Below the pieces are notes generated by a model that had not been told where the DNA came from, ran no database searches, and worked only from the letters and a program-made list of their open reading frames with translations. Source: an uncultured Clostridium sp. (lineage in GTDB: Bacteria > Bacillota > Clostridia > Lachnospirales > Lachnospiraceae). Taken from it: a stretch of DNA of 45,739 nucleotides. Each line of letters starts with the position of its first letter. Position 1 is the stretch's first letter. A program made the translations under genes and the position numbers. The stretch is from NCBI GenBank assembly GCA_900549235.1, contig URNT01000027.1, positions 1 to 45,739 on the forward strand, written 5' to 3'. Shown here one piece after another: positions 24,900 through 32,930 of the stretch.

Positions 24900-27413
24900 A
24901 TGAAACTATTTCCATATAAAGTAAGAAGGGCGCTGAAAGGCACCCTTTTTGCCATGATGGCAGCGGCAGTGCTTCCTTTCTGGAGCCTGTCTGCCTACGG
25001 TGCCGCTGCAGAATCCCAGGAGGCGGCCGAGTCGCTTTTAGATGGGCCGGTGTCCCTGGAGGTGGTCTACGGCTATCAGAACGTGGCAAAAAGCGGCCGC
25101 TTTCTTCCCCTTACCATCACTATGACCAATACGCAGGATACAGATTTTACAGGCACTCTTTCCGTCCTGTCCATGGAGCCGGATTTTCAGGGCTACAGCA
25201 GCAATTATGAGTACGATGCCTACCGCTACGAATATCCGGTGTCCATTGGGGCCGGGAGAACCTTGATCGAAAGCAGGAGCATTTCCCTGGGGGCCGGGGT
25301 GGATCAGATGTATGTGATTCTGGAGGATGAACAGGGAAATGAAATCGGGCGCAAGCGGCTGAAGCTGAATCTGAACCTGGAGACAGCGGAATTGTTTGTA
25401 GGGGTATTAAGCGATTCTCCGGAGGAGCTTTCTTACCTGAATCATGTGGGGATCAATTACGGCACTCTGCGGACCAGGACTATCGAGCTGACTGCCTCGG
25501 AGCTTCCGGCTGACGAGATGGGGCTGGATCAGCTGGATGTGCTTTTGATCACTGATTATGATACAGGGCGGCTGTCGGGGCAGCAGGCAGAGGCCATCTG
25601 GGAGTGGGTCCAGAGGGGCGGAACCCTTCTGATCGGCACCGGAGACCGGGCGGCGGATACCCTGCGTATCTTTGAGCGCCGGCTTCTGGAGGATCCCATC
25701 CCCCAGGCTCAGACTTACACCATCAATATGGGGGAAGAATATGCTTCAGAGCGGCCGGAGGATTCGGATATAACCCTTACCTGTACGGAGCTGACGGTGC
25801 GGGACGGCAGCGAACTGATTTCCAGTGACGGGATGCCGGTGCTTTCTGCCATGACGGCGGGAAATGGGACAGCAGCGGTGGCTGTGTATGATTTTGGAGA
25901 TATAGGGCCATTTTGCGAAAGGAATCTTTCCTATGTAGACCACCTGTTTGCCAGCCTTCTGGGGGAGGACAAGGTGAGCAGCTTAAGCAGCAGTCTGAAC
26001 GGCAGCTATAACCGTTTCTGGTCTGTGCAGAGCCTGATCAATTCGGGAAATATCAGCCGCCTGCCAAAGGTTGAGCTGTATGTGACCCTGGCGGCTGCCT
26101 ATGTGATTCTGGCAGGCCCCGGACTGTATTTCTTCTTAAAGCAGAGAGAGCTTCGCAATTATTATCAGCCCGCGGTGGCGCTTTTGTCTCTTTGCTGTAC
26201 GGGTATGGTCCTCCTTATGGGGATGACTACCCGGTTTAACGGTCCGTTTTTCACCTATGCCACAATACGGGACGCGGACCGGGGAAGCATTTCCGAAACT
26301 ACCTTTATCAATATGCGGGCGCCCTATAATAAATCCTATGGAGTAAATCTGGATTCCTCCTACCGCATTTATCCCCTGACGGCCAGTTCCTTTTATAATT
26401 CCGCGCCTATGCCTGAGTTTACGGGGGATGAGACGGCGGCAGTGACCCTGCAGTTTGAGGGAGATAAGACCCGCCTCCGCTCTGAGGGAATTGGGCCCTT
26501 TGAACCCAAATATTTCCAGATGGAACGGGATCTGAGGAATAAGGACCACGAGGGCTTTACAGGAGAGATCCAGGCCTTTGACGGGCAGATCACCGGAACC
26601 CTGACCAACCATTATAAGCAGCCGGTGGAAAAGGTGGCGGTGCTCCTTTATAATCAGATGGTGCTGATCGAGAGGATGGAGCCGGAGGAGACGGTACAGC
26701 TGGCTGACCAGAAGATGATCTACTGTCCCACCAACTTCAGCTACGCCCTGGCTGCCCAGATCACAGGGGCTTCCCAGTACCGTCAGGGCGGCGATATACG
26801 GGATGAGGAGTATGTCCAGGCCATGGAGCGGGCCAACCTGCTTTCCTTCTATATCGATAACTATATGGCCGGATACCATTCAAACGCCCGGGTCATCGGC
26901 TTCGGGCAGGATAAGGAGTTGTCCCAGTTTTTGAAGGATTCCTCCTATGAAACATATGGAAGCACCCTGCTTACCTCTGAGCTGGAGGTGGATTATGAGA
27001 GAGAGGGCATGGTCTACCGTTCTGCCATGCAGAAGAAGCCTAACCTTCTTTCGGGTGAATATTATTTTTCCAATAATACCATTTACGGACAGTCTCCGGT
27101 GATACTGGAGTATTATCTGGGAAATGATCTGGACGTGGAGAAGGTGTCCTTCCATCAGCTCAGTGAAGAGATGGCAAAGAGCCTTCAGGACTATTACACT
27201 GTTCCGTTTGTGGGAAATATGTATTTCTACAATTATAATACAGGCGATTATGATCCTAAGAGCCTGTCTGATGCCGAATACAGCAGAGAAAGCCTGAGAC
27301 CGTACCTGTCTCCCGGCAATACTCTGACGGTCAAGTATGTATACGACGCGGCGGGAGATTACAGCTGGAATGTGATGCTGCCGGTGCTTACCGCAACAGG
27401 AAGGAGCAAGTGA
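24900..27413 (+). CDS. Large membrane-associated protein linked to an ABC-2 exporter
   Basis: 837 aa, not recognised as a named family. Features: a signal peptide or anchor (hydrophobic ~12-35, SAYGA), an extracellular beta-rich region, a segment at ~215-260 (LDVLLITDYDTGRLSG, WVQRGGTLLIGTGD) like the glutamine-amidotransferase-like fold of GldG/DUF4350-type proteins, two membrane helices at ~395-450, and a large C-terminal extracellular part. ATG 24900 is chosen because TGGAG precedes it; 24888 is also in frame. The next gene, an ABC ATPase, overlaps its stop, so it is probably the extracytoplasmic partner of that transporter. Confidence 0.6.
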   Translation: MKLFPYKVRRALKGTLFAMMAAAVLPFWSLSAYGAAAESQEAAESLLDGPVSLEVVYGYQNVAKSGRFLPLTITMTNTQDTDFTGTLSVLSMEPDFQGYSSNYEYDAYRYEYPVSIGAGRTLIESRSISLGAGVDQMYVILEDEQGNEIGRKRLKLNLNLETAELFVGVLSDSPEELSYLNHVGINYGTLRTRTIELTASELPADEMGLDQLDVLLITDYDTGRLSGQQAEAIWEWVQRGGTLLIGTGDRAADTLRIFERRLLEDPIPQAQTYTINMGEEYASERPEDSDITLTCTELTVRDGSELISSDGMPVLSAMTAGNGTAAVAVYDFGDIGPFCERNLSYVDHLFASLLGEDKVSSLSSSLNGSYNRFWSVQSLINSGNISRLPKVELYVTLAAAYVILAGPGLYFFLKQRELRNYYQPAVALLSLCCTGMVLLMGMTTRFNGPFFTYATIRDADRGSISETTFINMRAPYNKSYGVNLDSSYRIYPLTASSFYNSAPMPEFTGDETAAVTLQFEGDKTRLRSEGIGPFEPKYFQMERDLRNKDHEGFTGEIQAFDGQITGTLTNHYKQPVEKVAVLLYNQMVLIERMEPEETVQLADQKMIYCPTNFSYALAAQITGASQYRQGGDIRDEEYVQAMERANLLSFYIDNYMAGYHSNARVIGFGQDKELSQFLKDSSYETYGSTLLTSELEVDYEREGMVYRSAMQKKPNLLSGEYYFSNNTIYGQSPVILEYYLGNDLDVEKVSFHQLSEEMAKSLQDYYTVPFVGNMYFYNYNTGDYDPKSLSDAEYSRESLRPYLSPGNTLTVKYVYDAAGDYSWNVMLPVLTATGRSK

Positions 27414-28375
27414 TGCTGGAGATCAGAGGACTGCATAAGATATACGGAAAATATCATGCCTTAAGCGGCCTGGATATGACGGTGAAACAGGGCGCCCTTT
27501 ACGGCTTTGTAGGGCCAAATGGGGCGGGAAAGACCACAGCCATCAAGATCATGACCGGGCTTTTGGGGGCAGAGGAGGGGGCCATCACCATCGGCGGCCA
27601 GGATGCCCTGGCGGATACAGGACAGTTAAAGACTTTGATCGGCTATGTGCCAGATTTTTTCGGGGTTTATGATAACCTGACGGTGGCGGAGTATATGGAG
27701 TTTTTCGCCTCCTGCTATTACATCGACGGCCTGGTGGCAAGAAAGCGGTATACCGCCCTTCTGGAGCAGGTGGGCCTGGAGGATAAGCTGGAATTTTACG
27801 TGGACGGCCTTTCAAGAGGCATGAAGCAGCGGCTCTGCCTGGCAAGGGCTCTGATCCATGATCCGGCTATCCTGATCCTGGATGAGCCCACCTCCGGGCT
27901 GGATCCCAGGACCCGCTTTGAGTTTAAGGAGATTCTCATGGATTTGAGGGCGGCGGGAAAGACTATCCTGATCAGCTCTCATGTGCTGTCGGAGCTGTCT
28001 CAGATGTGTACGGATATTGGAATTATCGATCAGGGGCGTATGGTGCTGGAGGGCAATATAGAGGAGATCCTTTCCCGTGTCAATACCTCCAACCCGTTGG
28101 TTATCTCAGTGTACAGCAACGGGGAAAAGGCTCTGTCCATATTAAAGAGCCATCCCTGTGTCCAGACCATTTCCCTGCGGGATAAAGACATCTGCGTCAG
28201 GTTTGCGGGGGATGCCCAGGATGAGGCCATGCTTCTGCAGCAGCTGATTGACAGTGATGTGCTGGTCAATGGATTTACAAGGGAAAAAGGAAGTCTGGAG
28301 TCTGTATTTATGCAGCTGACGGACCGCGAGGAAGAAAGGGTGGTGGTCTCCTATGAGGCAGAATCCGGTTTATAG
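27413..28375 (+). CDS. ABC transporter ATP-binding protein
   Basis: 320 aa. The full nucleotide-binding set is present: Walker A GPNGAGKTT near 38-46, Q-loop in IGYVPDFFG, signature LSRGMKQRL, Walker B LILDEPTSGLDP and the H-loop in ISSHVLSEL. About 90 extra residues at the C-terminus resemble the tail of drug/antibiotic-exporter ATPases. The ATG overlaps the preceding stop by one base (TGATG), with AAGGAG at 27401-27406, and its end overlaps the permease start. It energises the permease at 28353. Confidence 0.93.
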   Translation: MLEIRGLHKIYGKYHALSGLDMTVKQGALYGFVGPNGAGKTTAIKIMTGLLGAEEGAITIGGQDALADTGQLKTLIGYVPDFFGVYDNLTVAEYMEFFASCYYIDGLVARKRYTALLEQVGLEDKLEFYVDGLSRGMKQRLCLARALIHDPAILILDEPTSGLDPRTRFEFKEILMDLRAAGKTILISSHVLSELSQMCTDIGIIDQGRMVLEGNIEEILSRVNTSNPLVISVYSNGEKALSILKSHPCVQTISLRDKDICVRFAGDAQDEAMLLQQLIDSDVLVNGFTREKGSLESVFMQLTDREEERVVVSYEAESGL

Positions 28376-29300
28376 ACGTGAGATGCAGGCGGGCTCCAGG
28401 AGCATCCGCCTGCCGATGATCCTGTTCTTTTTCAACGGGGTTTTATTTCTGGTAACGCTTTTGAATATGTATTCGGCGGTAGCTCAGGTAAAGAGCAGCG
28501 GGGCCATCCAGTATGCTAGCTTTATGGAAATGTACCAGTTTGTTACAATCATTGAATTTGTCCTTCTGCTGTTTATTATGCCGGCTATTACGGCAGCCAG
28601 CATCAGCAGCGAGCGGGAACGGCAGACCCTGGATCTGATGCTGACTACCCGGATGACGGCGGCTCAGGTGGTGGTGGGAAAGCTCCTGGGGGCCCTCAGC
28701 ACCTTGTTTCTGCTGATTCTGTCCAGCTTTCCTTCGGTAGCGATGGTATTTGTCTACGGAGGCATCACCTGGACGGATGCTATGGCCCTGATCTTCTGTT
28801 ATATCGGCGTGGCCTTCTTTGCGGGAAGCCTGGGGATCTGTTTTTCCGCAGTATTTAAGCGTTCTACCCTGTCTACGATTATGACCTACGGCGTGCTGAT
28901 CACAGTGGTGGCGGGAACCTATTTTATCAATAAATTTGCCTATTCTCTGTCATCTATGGAGCTGGGGCGGTCCGCGGCTGCCTATGTATATGGGGAGACG
29001 GCTGCGAAGGCCTCCTCAGGATGGGTATTTTACCTGTATCTGATCAATCCGGCGGTTACATTTTTCGGCCTCATCGAGGGACAGGTAGGGGGAAGCAGGC
29101 CCATGACGGAGATGTGCTCCATATTCGGTATGGAGAATACCGGATTTCTGATGGATCACTGGATCGGGATCAGTATTATGATTCAGCTGGTGGTAGGTGC
29201 GGCCCTGATCTGGACGGCCATCCGGTGTGTGGAGCCGGTGAAGCATAAAAGGAGAAAAAGAAGGGGGAAAAAGGAACTCCAGCGTGCAGAGGGCATATAA
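28353..29300 (+). CDS. ABC-2 type transporter permease
   Basis: 315 aa with six predicted membrane helices: RLPMILFFFNGVLFLVTLL, a second near 65-85, then VVVGKLLGALSTLFLLILSSF, a following pair, and the last at ~275-293. Its SISSERERQTLDLMLTTRMTAAQVVVGK stretch is the hallmark of ABC-2 permeases of the NatB/YhaP kind. It overlaps the ATPase gene by 23 bp. The basic C-terminus (KHKRRKRRGKKE) lies in the cytoplasm. The substrate is unknown; the VanRS-like pair upstream suggests an envelope-active compound. Confidence 0.9.
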   Translation: MRQNPVYRREMQAGSRSIRLPMILFFFNGVLFLVTLLNMYSAVAQVKSSGAIQYASFMEMYQFVTIIEFVLLLFIMPAITAASISSERERQTLDLMLTTRMTAAQVVVGKLLGALSTLFLLILSSFPSVAMVFVYGGITWTDAMALIFCYIGVAFFAGSLGICFSAVFKRSTLSTIMTYGVLITVVAGTYFINKFAYSLSSMELGRSAAAYVYGETAAKASSGWVFYLYLINPAVTFFGLIEGQVGGSRPMTEMCSIFGMENTGFLMDHWIGISIMIQLVVGAALIWTAIRCVEPVKHKRRKRRGKKELQRAEGI

Positions 29301-29430
29301 TGTATTATACAGAGCGCATCCAGCTGGTGCTTTATCATAGATACGAGGGTTCTTATGGGCTTTCGGGCGGTGATGGCGGATAAATGGCCGTTGCCGTTTA
29401 CATAGACCAGCCAGAAAGAGGATTTTGTAT

Positions 29431-29694
29431 ATGAATTACACCTATATCCTGACCTGCGGGGACGGGACCTTTTACTGCGGGTGGACCAATGACCTGGACA
29501 AGCGTGTAAGGGCCCACAATGAAGGTAAGGGGGCAAAATATACTAAGACCAGACGGCCGGTGGTATTGTCTTATTATGAGGAATTTGAGACGAAAGAAGA
29601 AGCCATGCGGCGGGAATATGCCATCAAGCAGCTCCCCAGAAAGAAAAAGGAGGAGCTGCTTGCTTGTTTCAGGCAACAAACTGGTATATCATAA
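29431..29694 (+). CDS. GIY-YIG nuclease domain protein
   Basis: 87 aa, a stand-alone UPF0213-type GIY-YIG protein: YTYILTCGDGTFYCGWTNDL (the GIY and YIG elements), then KRVRAHNEGKGAKYT with the catalytic Arg and a Glu in the EAMRREYAIKQL helix. Family members are structure-specific nucleases or DNA-binding proteins, mostly uncharacterised. ATG 29431 lies 9 nt after AGAGG; a TTG at 29425 is too close. The last 26 bp overlap the convergent hemolysin III-family gene. Confidence 0.85.
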   Translation: MNYTYILTCGDGTFYCGWTNDLDKRVRAHNEGKGAKYTKTRRPVVLSYYEEFETKEEAMRREYAIKQLPRKKKEELLACFRQQTGIS

Positions 29695-30340
29695 CATAGT
29701 GGCAGAGGCTTCCGCCCATGACAAAGAGGTGGAAGATCTCATGGGAGCCGAAATACCGGTGCTTTGAATTGAAGATGGGAAGCTTTAAGGCATAGATCAC
29801 GCCTCCCAGGGTGTAGATAATGCCGCCTGCCAGGAGCCAGAGGAAGCCGGCCCTTGGAAGGGCGTTTAGAATCCTGGTAAAGGCAAGGACGCAGACCCAG
29901 CCCATGGCGATATAGATCAGGGAGGAGAACCACCTGGGACAGGTGATCCAGCAGGCATTTATGAGGATGCCGGCAGCCGCGATGCCCCATACAAGAGCCA
30001 GCAGGGACCAGCCGGTCCGGTCCCCCAGGACGATCATGCATACCGGAGTGTAGGTTCCGGCAATCAGGATAAAGATCATCATATGATCCAGCTTTCGGAG
30101 GAGCTTGTTGATCTTCGGGGAAATATCCAGGGTATGGTAAATGGTGCTGGCGGCATAAAGCCCGATCATGCTCAGGATAAATACGGCAAGGGCCATCAGA
30201 TGGAACCGTCCCGGCTCTCTGGCTCCCTTTAAGAGCAGGGGAGTGGCCGCCAGCATGGCAAGGACCATGGCGATAAAATGGGTGATGGCACTGCCGGGAT
30301 CCTTGATCCTGGTTATATTGCGTTTCAGCTTTGCTGTCAT
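29669..30340 (-). CDS. Hemolysin III / PAQR family membrane protein
   Basis: 223 aa with seven hydrophobic segments and the HlyIII/YqfA signatures: ITHFIAMVLAM near the start, ASTIYHTLDISP, LRKLDHMMIFILIAGTYTPVC, and GSHEIFHLFVMGGSLCHY at the end. The conserved His and Asp residues likely bind a metal, as in PAQR proteins. Role in bacteria is uncertain; 'hemolysin' is a historical name. It has its own promoter at 30430-30458 and a palindrome in the early leader. Confidence 0.9.
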   Translation of the reverse strand: MTAKLKRNITRIKDPGSAITHFIAMVLAMLAATPLLLKGAREPGRFHLMALAVFILSMIGLYAASTIYHTLDISPKINKLLRKLDHMMIFILIAGTYTPVCMIVLGDRTGWSLLALVWGIAAAGILINACWITCPRWFSSLIYIAMGWVCVLAFTRILNALPRAGFLWLLAGGIIYTLGGVIYALKLPIFNSKHRYFGSHEIFHLFVMGGSLCHYVMIYQFVA

Positions 30341-30393
30341 AGCTGATACCTCCTTTTTTGAAAAACAGGTTGCGGTTTATTGGCAACCTCGTT

Positions 30394-30414
30394 ATGTAGT
30401 ATTGAATACTACAT
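30394..30414. promoter_or_regulatory. Perfect 10-bp palindrome between divergent genes
   Basis: ATGTAGTATT (30394-30403), one base, AATACTACAT (30405-30414). It lies just downstream of the minus-strand promoter for the hemolysin III gene and within the upstream region of the rluA gene. It has the look of a GntR/YtrA- or PadR-type operator; no matching regulator is adjacent. Confidence 0.6.
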
Positions 30415-30429
30415 GTGTTTGTTTAATAT

Positions 30430-30458
30430 ACTATACACCTGTTTTGCTGATTATGCAA
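30430..30458 (-). promoter_or_regulatory. Sigma-A promoter of the hemolysin III gene
   Basis: Minus strand: TTGCAT (30458-30453), 17 nt, TATAGT (30435-30430). The palindrome at 30394-30414 begins 15 nt past the -10 box, a position where a bound repressor would block initiation or elongation. Confidence 0.65.
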
Positions 30459-30486
30459 TAAATTTTGAAAAATTCAGGAGAAAAGA

Positions 30487-31206
30487 ATGGATTTTATATT
30501 ATATGAAGATAAGGATATTATAGTAGTAAAAAAACCTGCGGGGCTGGAATCACAGTCTTCAAAGGGCTTTGAGCCGGATATGGTCAGTCAGCTCCGCCGC
30601 CATCTGACTTATCCACAAACAATCCACAAATCAAGCACAATCCGCGCTAATCGTCCACAAAATGCTCAGCCGCCCTATGTGGGAGTTATCCACAGACTGG
30701 ACAAGCCTGTTTCCGGTGTAATGGTCTACGCCAAAAACCAGAAGGCCGCCGCAGCCCTAAGCGCCAGCCTTCAGACCGGGAAGATGAAAAAATGGTACGC
30801 CGCCGTAGTATGTGGAAAACCTGTGGATAACCAGGGAACCTATGTGGATTATCTTTTCCAAGACAGGAAAACGAACTGTTCAAGAATTGTGGATAAGTCT
30901 GTGGACGGAAGTAAGAGAGCCGAGCTGAATTACCGGGTGAAGGAAGTCATCAGCAGAGAAGGGAAGGAGTATTCCCTGGTGGAAGTCGAGCTTCTTACAG
31001 GCCGCCACCATCAGATCCGGGTGCAATTTGCGGGGCATGGCACGCCGCTGGTGGGGGATGAGAGGTATGGGGAAAAGGGGGATAAGAGTGAGAGAGGGCG
31101 CAGGCTGGCGCTGTGTGCGGTGAGGCTGGAATTTCCTCATCCGGGGACGGGGGAGGAAATGAGGTTTGAGATGGAGATGAAGAGTGGGGCGTTTGGGTGG
31201 TTTTGA
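30487..31206 (+). CDS. RluA-type pseudouridine synthase
   Basis: 239 aa. It has the catalytic motif GVIHRLDKPVSGVMVYAK (Asp near residue 72), KKWYAAVVCG, and LLTGRHHQIRVQFA near the C-terminus, all RluA-family. It converts uridine to pseudouridine in rRNA or tRNA; the target is unknown and there is no S4 domain. An insert-like, low-complexity stretch at residues ~41-60 (TYPQTIHKSSTIRANRPQN) precedes the catalytic block. That stretch and the following 250 bp contain the DnaA-box cluster. GGAG lies 8 nt before the ATG. Confidence 0.9.
   Translation: MDFILYEDKDIIVVKKPAGLESQSSKGFEPDMVSQLRRHLTYPQTIHKSSTIRANRPQNAQPPYVGVIHRLDKPVSGVMVYAKNQKAAAALSASLQTGKMKKWYAAVVCGKPVDNQGTYVDYLFQDRKTNCSRIVDKSVDGSKRAELNYRVKEVISREGKEYSLVEVELLTGRHHQIRVQFAGHGTPLVGDERYGEKGDKSERGRRLALCAVRLEFPHPGTGEEMRFEMEMKSGAFGWF
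30609..30896. promoter_or_regulatory. Cluster of DnaA boxes inside the rluA gene
   Basis: Four perfect TTATCCACA boxes lie in 288 bp: 30609-30617 and 30686-30694 on the plus strand, 30832-30840 and 30888-30896 on the minus strand. A fifth at 30843-30851 has one mismatch, and two-mismatch copies occur at 30620-30628 and 30651-30659. The two plus boxes face the minus boxes. An AT-rich run (30457-30535) lies just upstream. No dnaA or dnaN is in the window, so a titration or regulatory site is likelier than oriC. Confidence 0.6.
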
Positions 31207-31373
31207 GAGAGAAGGGAGAATTGAATTATCAGTATGTATGAGGAAAAAGAGGAGCTTAAAGGGATTGTCAAGTTTTTTGGGGGAGTGTAAATTAATTTGT
31301 GTCTATGGTAAAAAATGGATTCTTTTTAGTGAGAATTACGATATGCAAATTCTTATCGAAAGGGAGCATTTTT

Positions 31374-31529
31374 ATGACACTTGCAAAGGAACAGATCCGA
31401 CAGATCATTTCTCAAAATGACATAACCAGCGTAGCAGATGTGTATTCTGTTTTAAAGGAAAGTTTCAAAGATATTTTACAGGAATTGATGGAAGCAGAAC
31501 TGGATGCCCCTCTTGGTTATGAAACCTGA
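31374..31529 (+). pseudogene. IS256-family transposase, N-terminal fragment
   Basis: 51 codons starting MTLAKEQIRQII and ending LQELMEAELDAPLGYET match the start of IS256/mutator-type transposases, which are normally about 400 aa. A normal ribosome binding site (AAGGGAG) precedes it; a stop and unrelated sequence follow. The upstream 31270-31320 stretch (GAGTGTAAATTAATTTGTG) looks like the left terminal region of such an element. It marks the left edge of the AT-rich island. Confidence 0.75.
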
Positions 31530-31556
31530 CTTTGGGAGTTGAACCTAAAAACATAG

Positions 31557-31596
31557 TGCTAAGCCACGTTTAAAATCTGTGGCTTAGCATTTTTTT
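31557..31596 (+). terminator. Strong intrinsic terminator
   Basis: TGCTAAGCCAC (31557-31567) pairs perfectly with GTGGCTTAGCA (31579-31589), followed by seven T. It separates the transposase fragment from the island and overlaps the end of the minus-strand remnant. Confidence 0.75.
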
Positions 31597-31879
31597 ATCT
31601 CTCCATCGCTGAGAAAATAGGATGTTAAGGGAAGCCCTGTTTTTGAGGAAAACGCCTGTATAAATGAATTGTTTCTGCTAAGATTCATATATTTTCTGTC
31701 AGATATTTTGACCACCCGAAAATCATGGATAAACCGGAAAAGTTCTTCAGAAAAAAGATGCTATCTAGGATTTTAAACTGCAGGAGCCTTGTCAGCAGAA
31801 CTGCCAGATAGCAGACCAGGAAATGTCCGGTGATCGTTTCCGTCGAAAAATTTCTCTCTGTGGAGAAATTTTCTCCTAC
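31584..31879 (-). pseudogene. IS1634-like transposase C-terminal remnant, frameshifted
   Basis: Read on the minus strand, two frames together give a transposase tail: one reads FSTETITGHFLVCYLAVLL then RLLQFKILDSIFF, and the next SEELFRFIHDFRVVKISDRK to TGLPLTSYFLSDGE. The break falls in a run of six A (31751-31756, plus strand); one extra base would restore the frame. The pattern is that of IS4/IS1634-type transposases, but most of the gene is missing. Family naming is from memory. The rest of 31530-31977 holds only this remnant and the terminator. Confidence 0.6.
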
Positions 31880-31977
31880 TCGATTGTGCTCTAAGTATAG
31901 CGTTAGTGTTTAATCATTCAAAAGAACTGACTAGCATCAACAAGTATGTAGATCTCTTTTTGTAAATTGGGTTAACA

Positions 31978-32751
31978 TCAGCTGCGTTTATCTTCGGCTA
32001 TGATTGTTTTAAGCGCTTGTATAGCTGTTTGAATAGCGTCTGTAGTATCTGTTTCTCGAATTAATCCGGTGTTGTATTTATCTTCGCGTTCTCTATTACG
32101 GCATAAAAGAAGAACGGTTGCACAGCGAACGCGCAAAACGGATGCGACGATAAAAAGTGTAGAAGATTCCATTTCGGAACCAATGGCTCCCGCTATTTTC
32201 CATGCTTCCCATTTTTGGAGTAGTTCATATTTCGCAGGTATGCGTTCAGGAGCATGTTGTCCATAGTAGGAATCTTTGCACTCTACGATGCCCAACGCAC
32301 TTTTCTTTTGCAATTTTTTTGCGGCATTTCTTAATGCGGATACTAAATCAAAATTGGGAACTGCAGGAAATTCGATAGGGACGTATTCTCTGCCAGTACC
32401 GTCTTTTCTTATTGCGCCGGTAGGGATGATAAGGGTTCCTGGTTCCAATTCTGGATCAATACCGCCGCAAGTACCGATTCGAATAAAAGTATCAGAGCCG
32501 ATCATCTTTAATTCTTCAATACCGATTGCTGCAGAAGGGCCCCCCATTCCAGTTGACATAACACTGACTTTTTCGCCGTCTAAATAACCAGTCCACACTT
32601 CATATTCACGATTGGTCTGGACATGAATGGCATTGTCTAAGTAGGTAGCTATTTTTGCTACGCGTCCAGGATCTCCGGGTAATAAGACATAACGGCCTAC
32701 ATCCCCTATTTTACATTTAATATGATGCATTAATTCGTTTTCAAGTGCCAT
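31978..32751 (-). CDS. udp: Uridine phosphorylase-type nucleoside phosphorylase
   Basis: 257 aa. The phosphate loop LLPGDPGRVAKIA near residue 24, FIRIGTCGGI near 90, and GSEMESSTLFIVASVL near 195 are the PNP/UDP signatures, and the overall order resembles Udp and DeoD. It would split an imported pyrimidine nucleoside into base and (deoxy)ribose-1-phosphate in the cytoplasm. It is divergent from the transporter operon, sharing the 32752-32930 control region. AGGAGG precedes the ATG. Precise base specificity is inferred. It is AT-rich like the rest of the island. Confidence 0.85.
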   Translation of the reverse strand: MALENELMHHIKCKIGDVGRYVLLPGDPGRVAKIATYLDNAIHVQTNREYEVWTGYLDGEKVSVMSTGMGGPSAAIGIEELKMIGSDTFIRIGTCGGIDPELEPGTLIIPTGAIRKDGTGREYVPIEFPAVPNFDLVSALRNAAKKLQKKSALGIVECKDSYYGQHAPERIPAKYELLQKWEAWKIAGAIGSEMESSTLFIVASVLRVRCATVLLLCRNREREDKYNTGLIRETDTTDAIQTAIQALKTIIAEDKRS

Positions 32752-32786
32752 AAAAGTTTCCTCCTTGTTTTGTATTTGATATTATG

Positions 32787-32815
32787 AATATATCACAAAA
32801 ATAAACAAAACACAA
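32787..32815 (-). promoter_or_regulatory. Promoter of the uridine phosphorylase gene
   Basis: Minus strand: TTGTGT (32815-32810), 17 nt, TATATT (32792-32787), about 35 nt before the ATG at 32751. Confidence 0.55.
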
Positions 32816-32858
32816 TGAAAGATATTATTGTTTAATGAATAAAATGTATATAAACAAC

Positions 32859-32886
32859 TTGGCATTTTAGAAAAAATGGATATAAT
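32859..32886 (+). promoter_or_regulatory. Promoter of the nucleoside-uptake operon
   Basis: TTGGCA (32859-32864), 16 nt, TATAAT (32881-32886). It points into the gene at 32931 and probably drives the transporter genes beyond. I saw no riboswitch in the short leader. Confidence 0.6.
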
Positions 32887-32930
32887 TTGAAATATAGAAC
32901 AATAAAGCAAAGGAAATAATGGTATAAAAA

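Noticed and set aside
30457..30896. Chromosomal origin oriC
   Set aside because: DnaA boxes and an AT-rich stretch are present, but dnaA, dnaN, recF, rpmH and gyrase genes are not in the window, and the boxes lie inside a coding region.
32752..32930. Purine or 2'-deoxyguanosine riboswitch ahead of the nucleoside importer
   Set aside because: The divergent intergenic region has two promoters but no paired stems or conserved loops of those classes.
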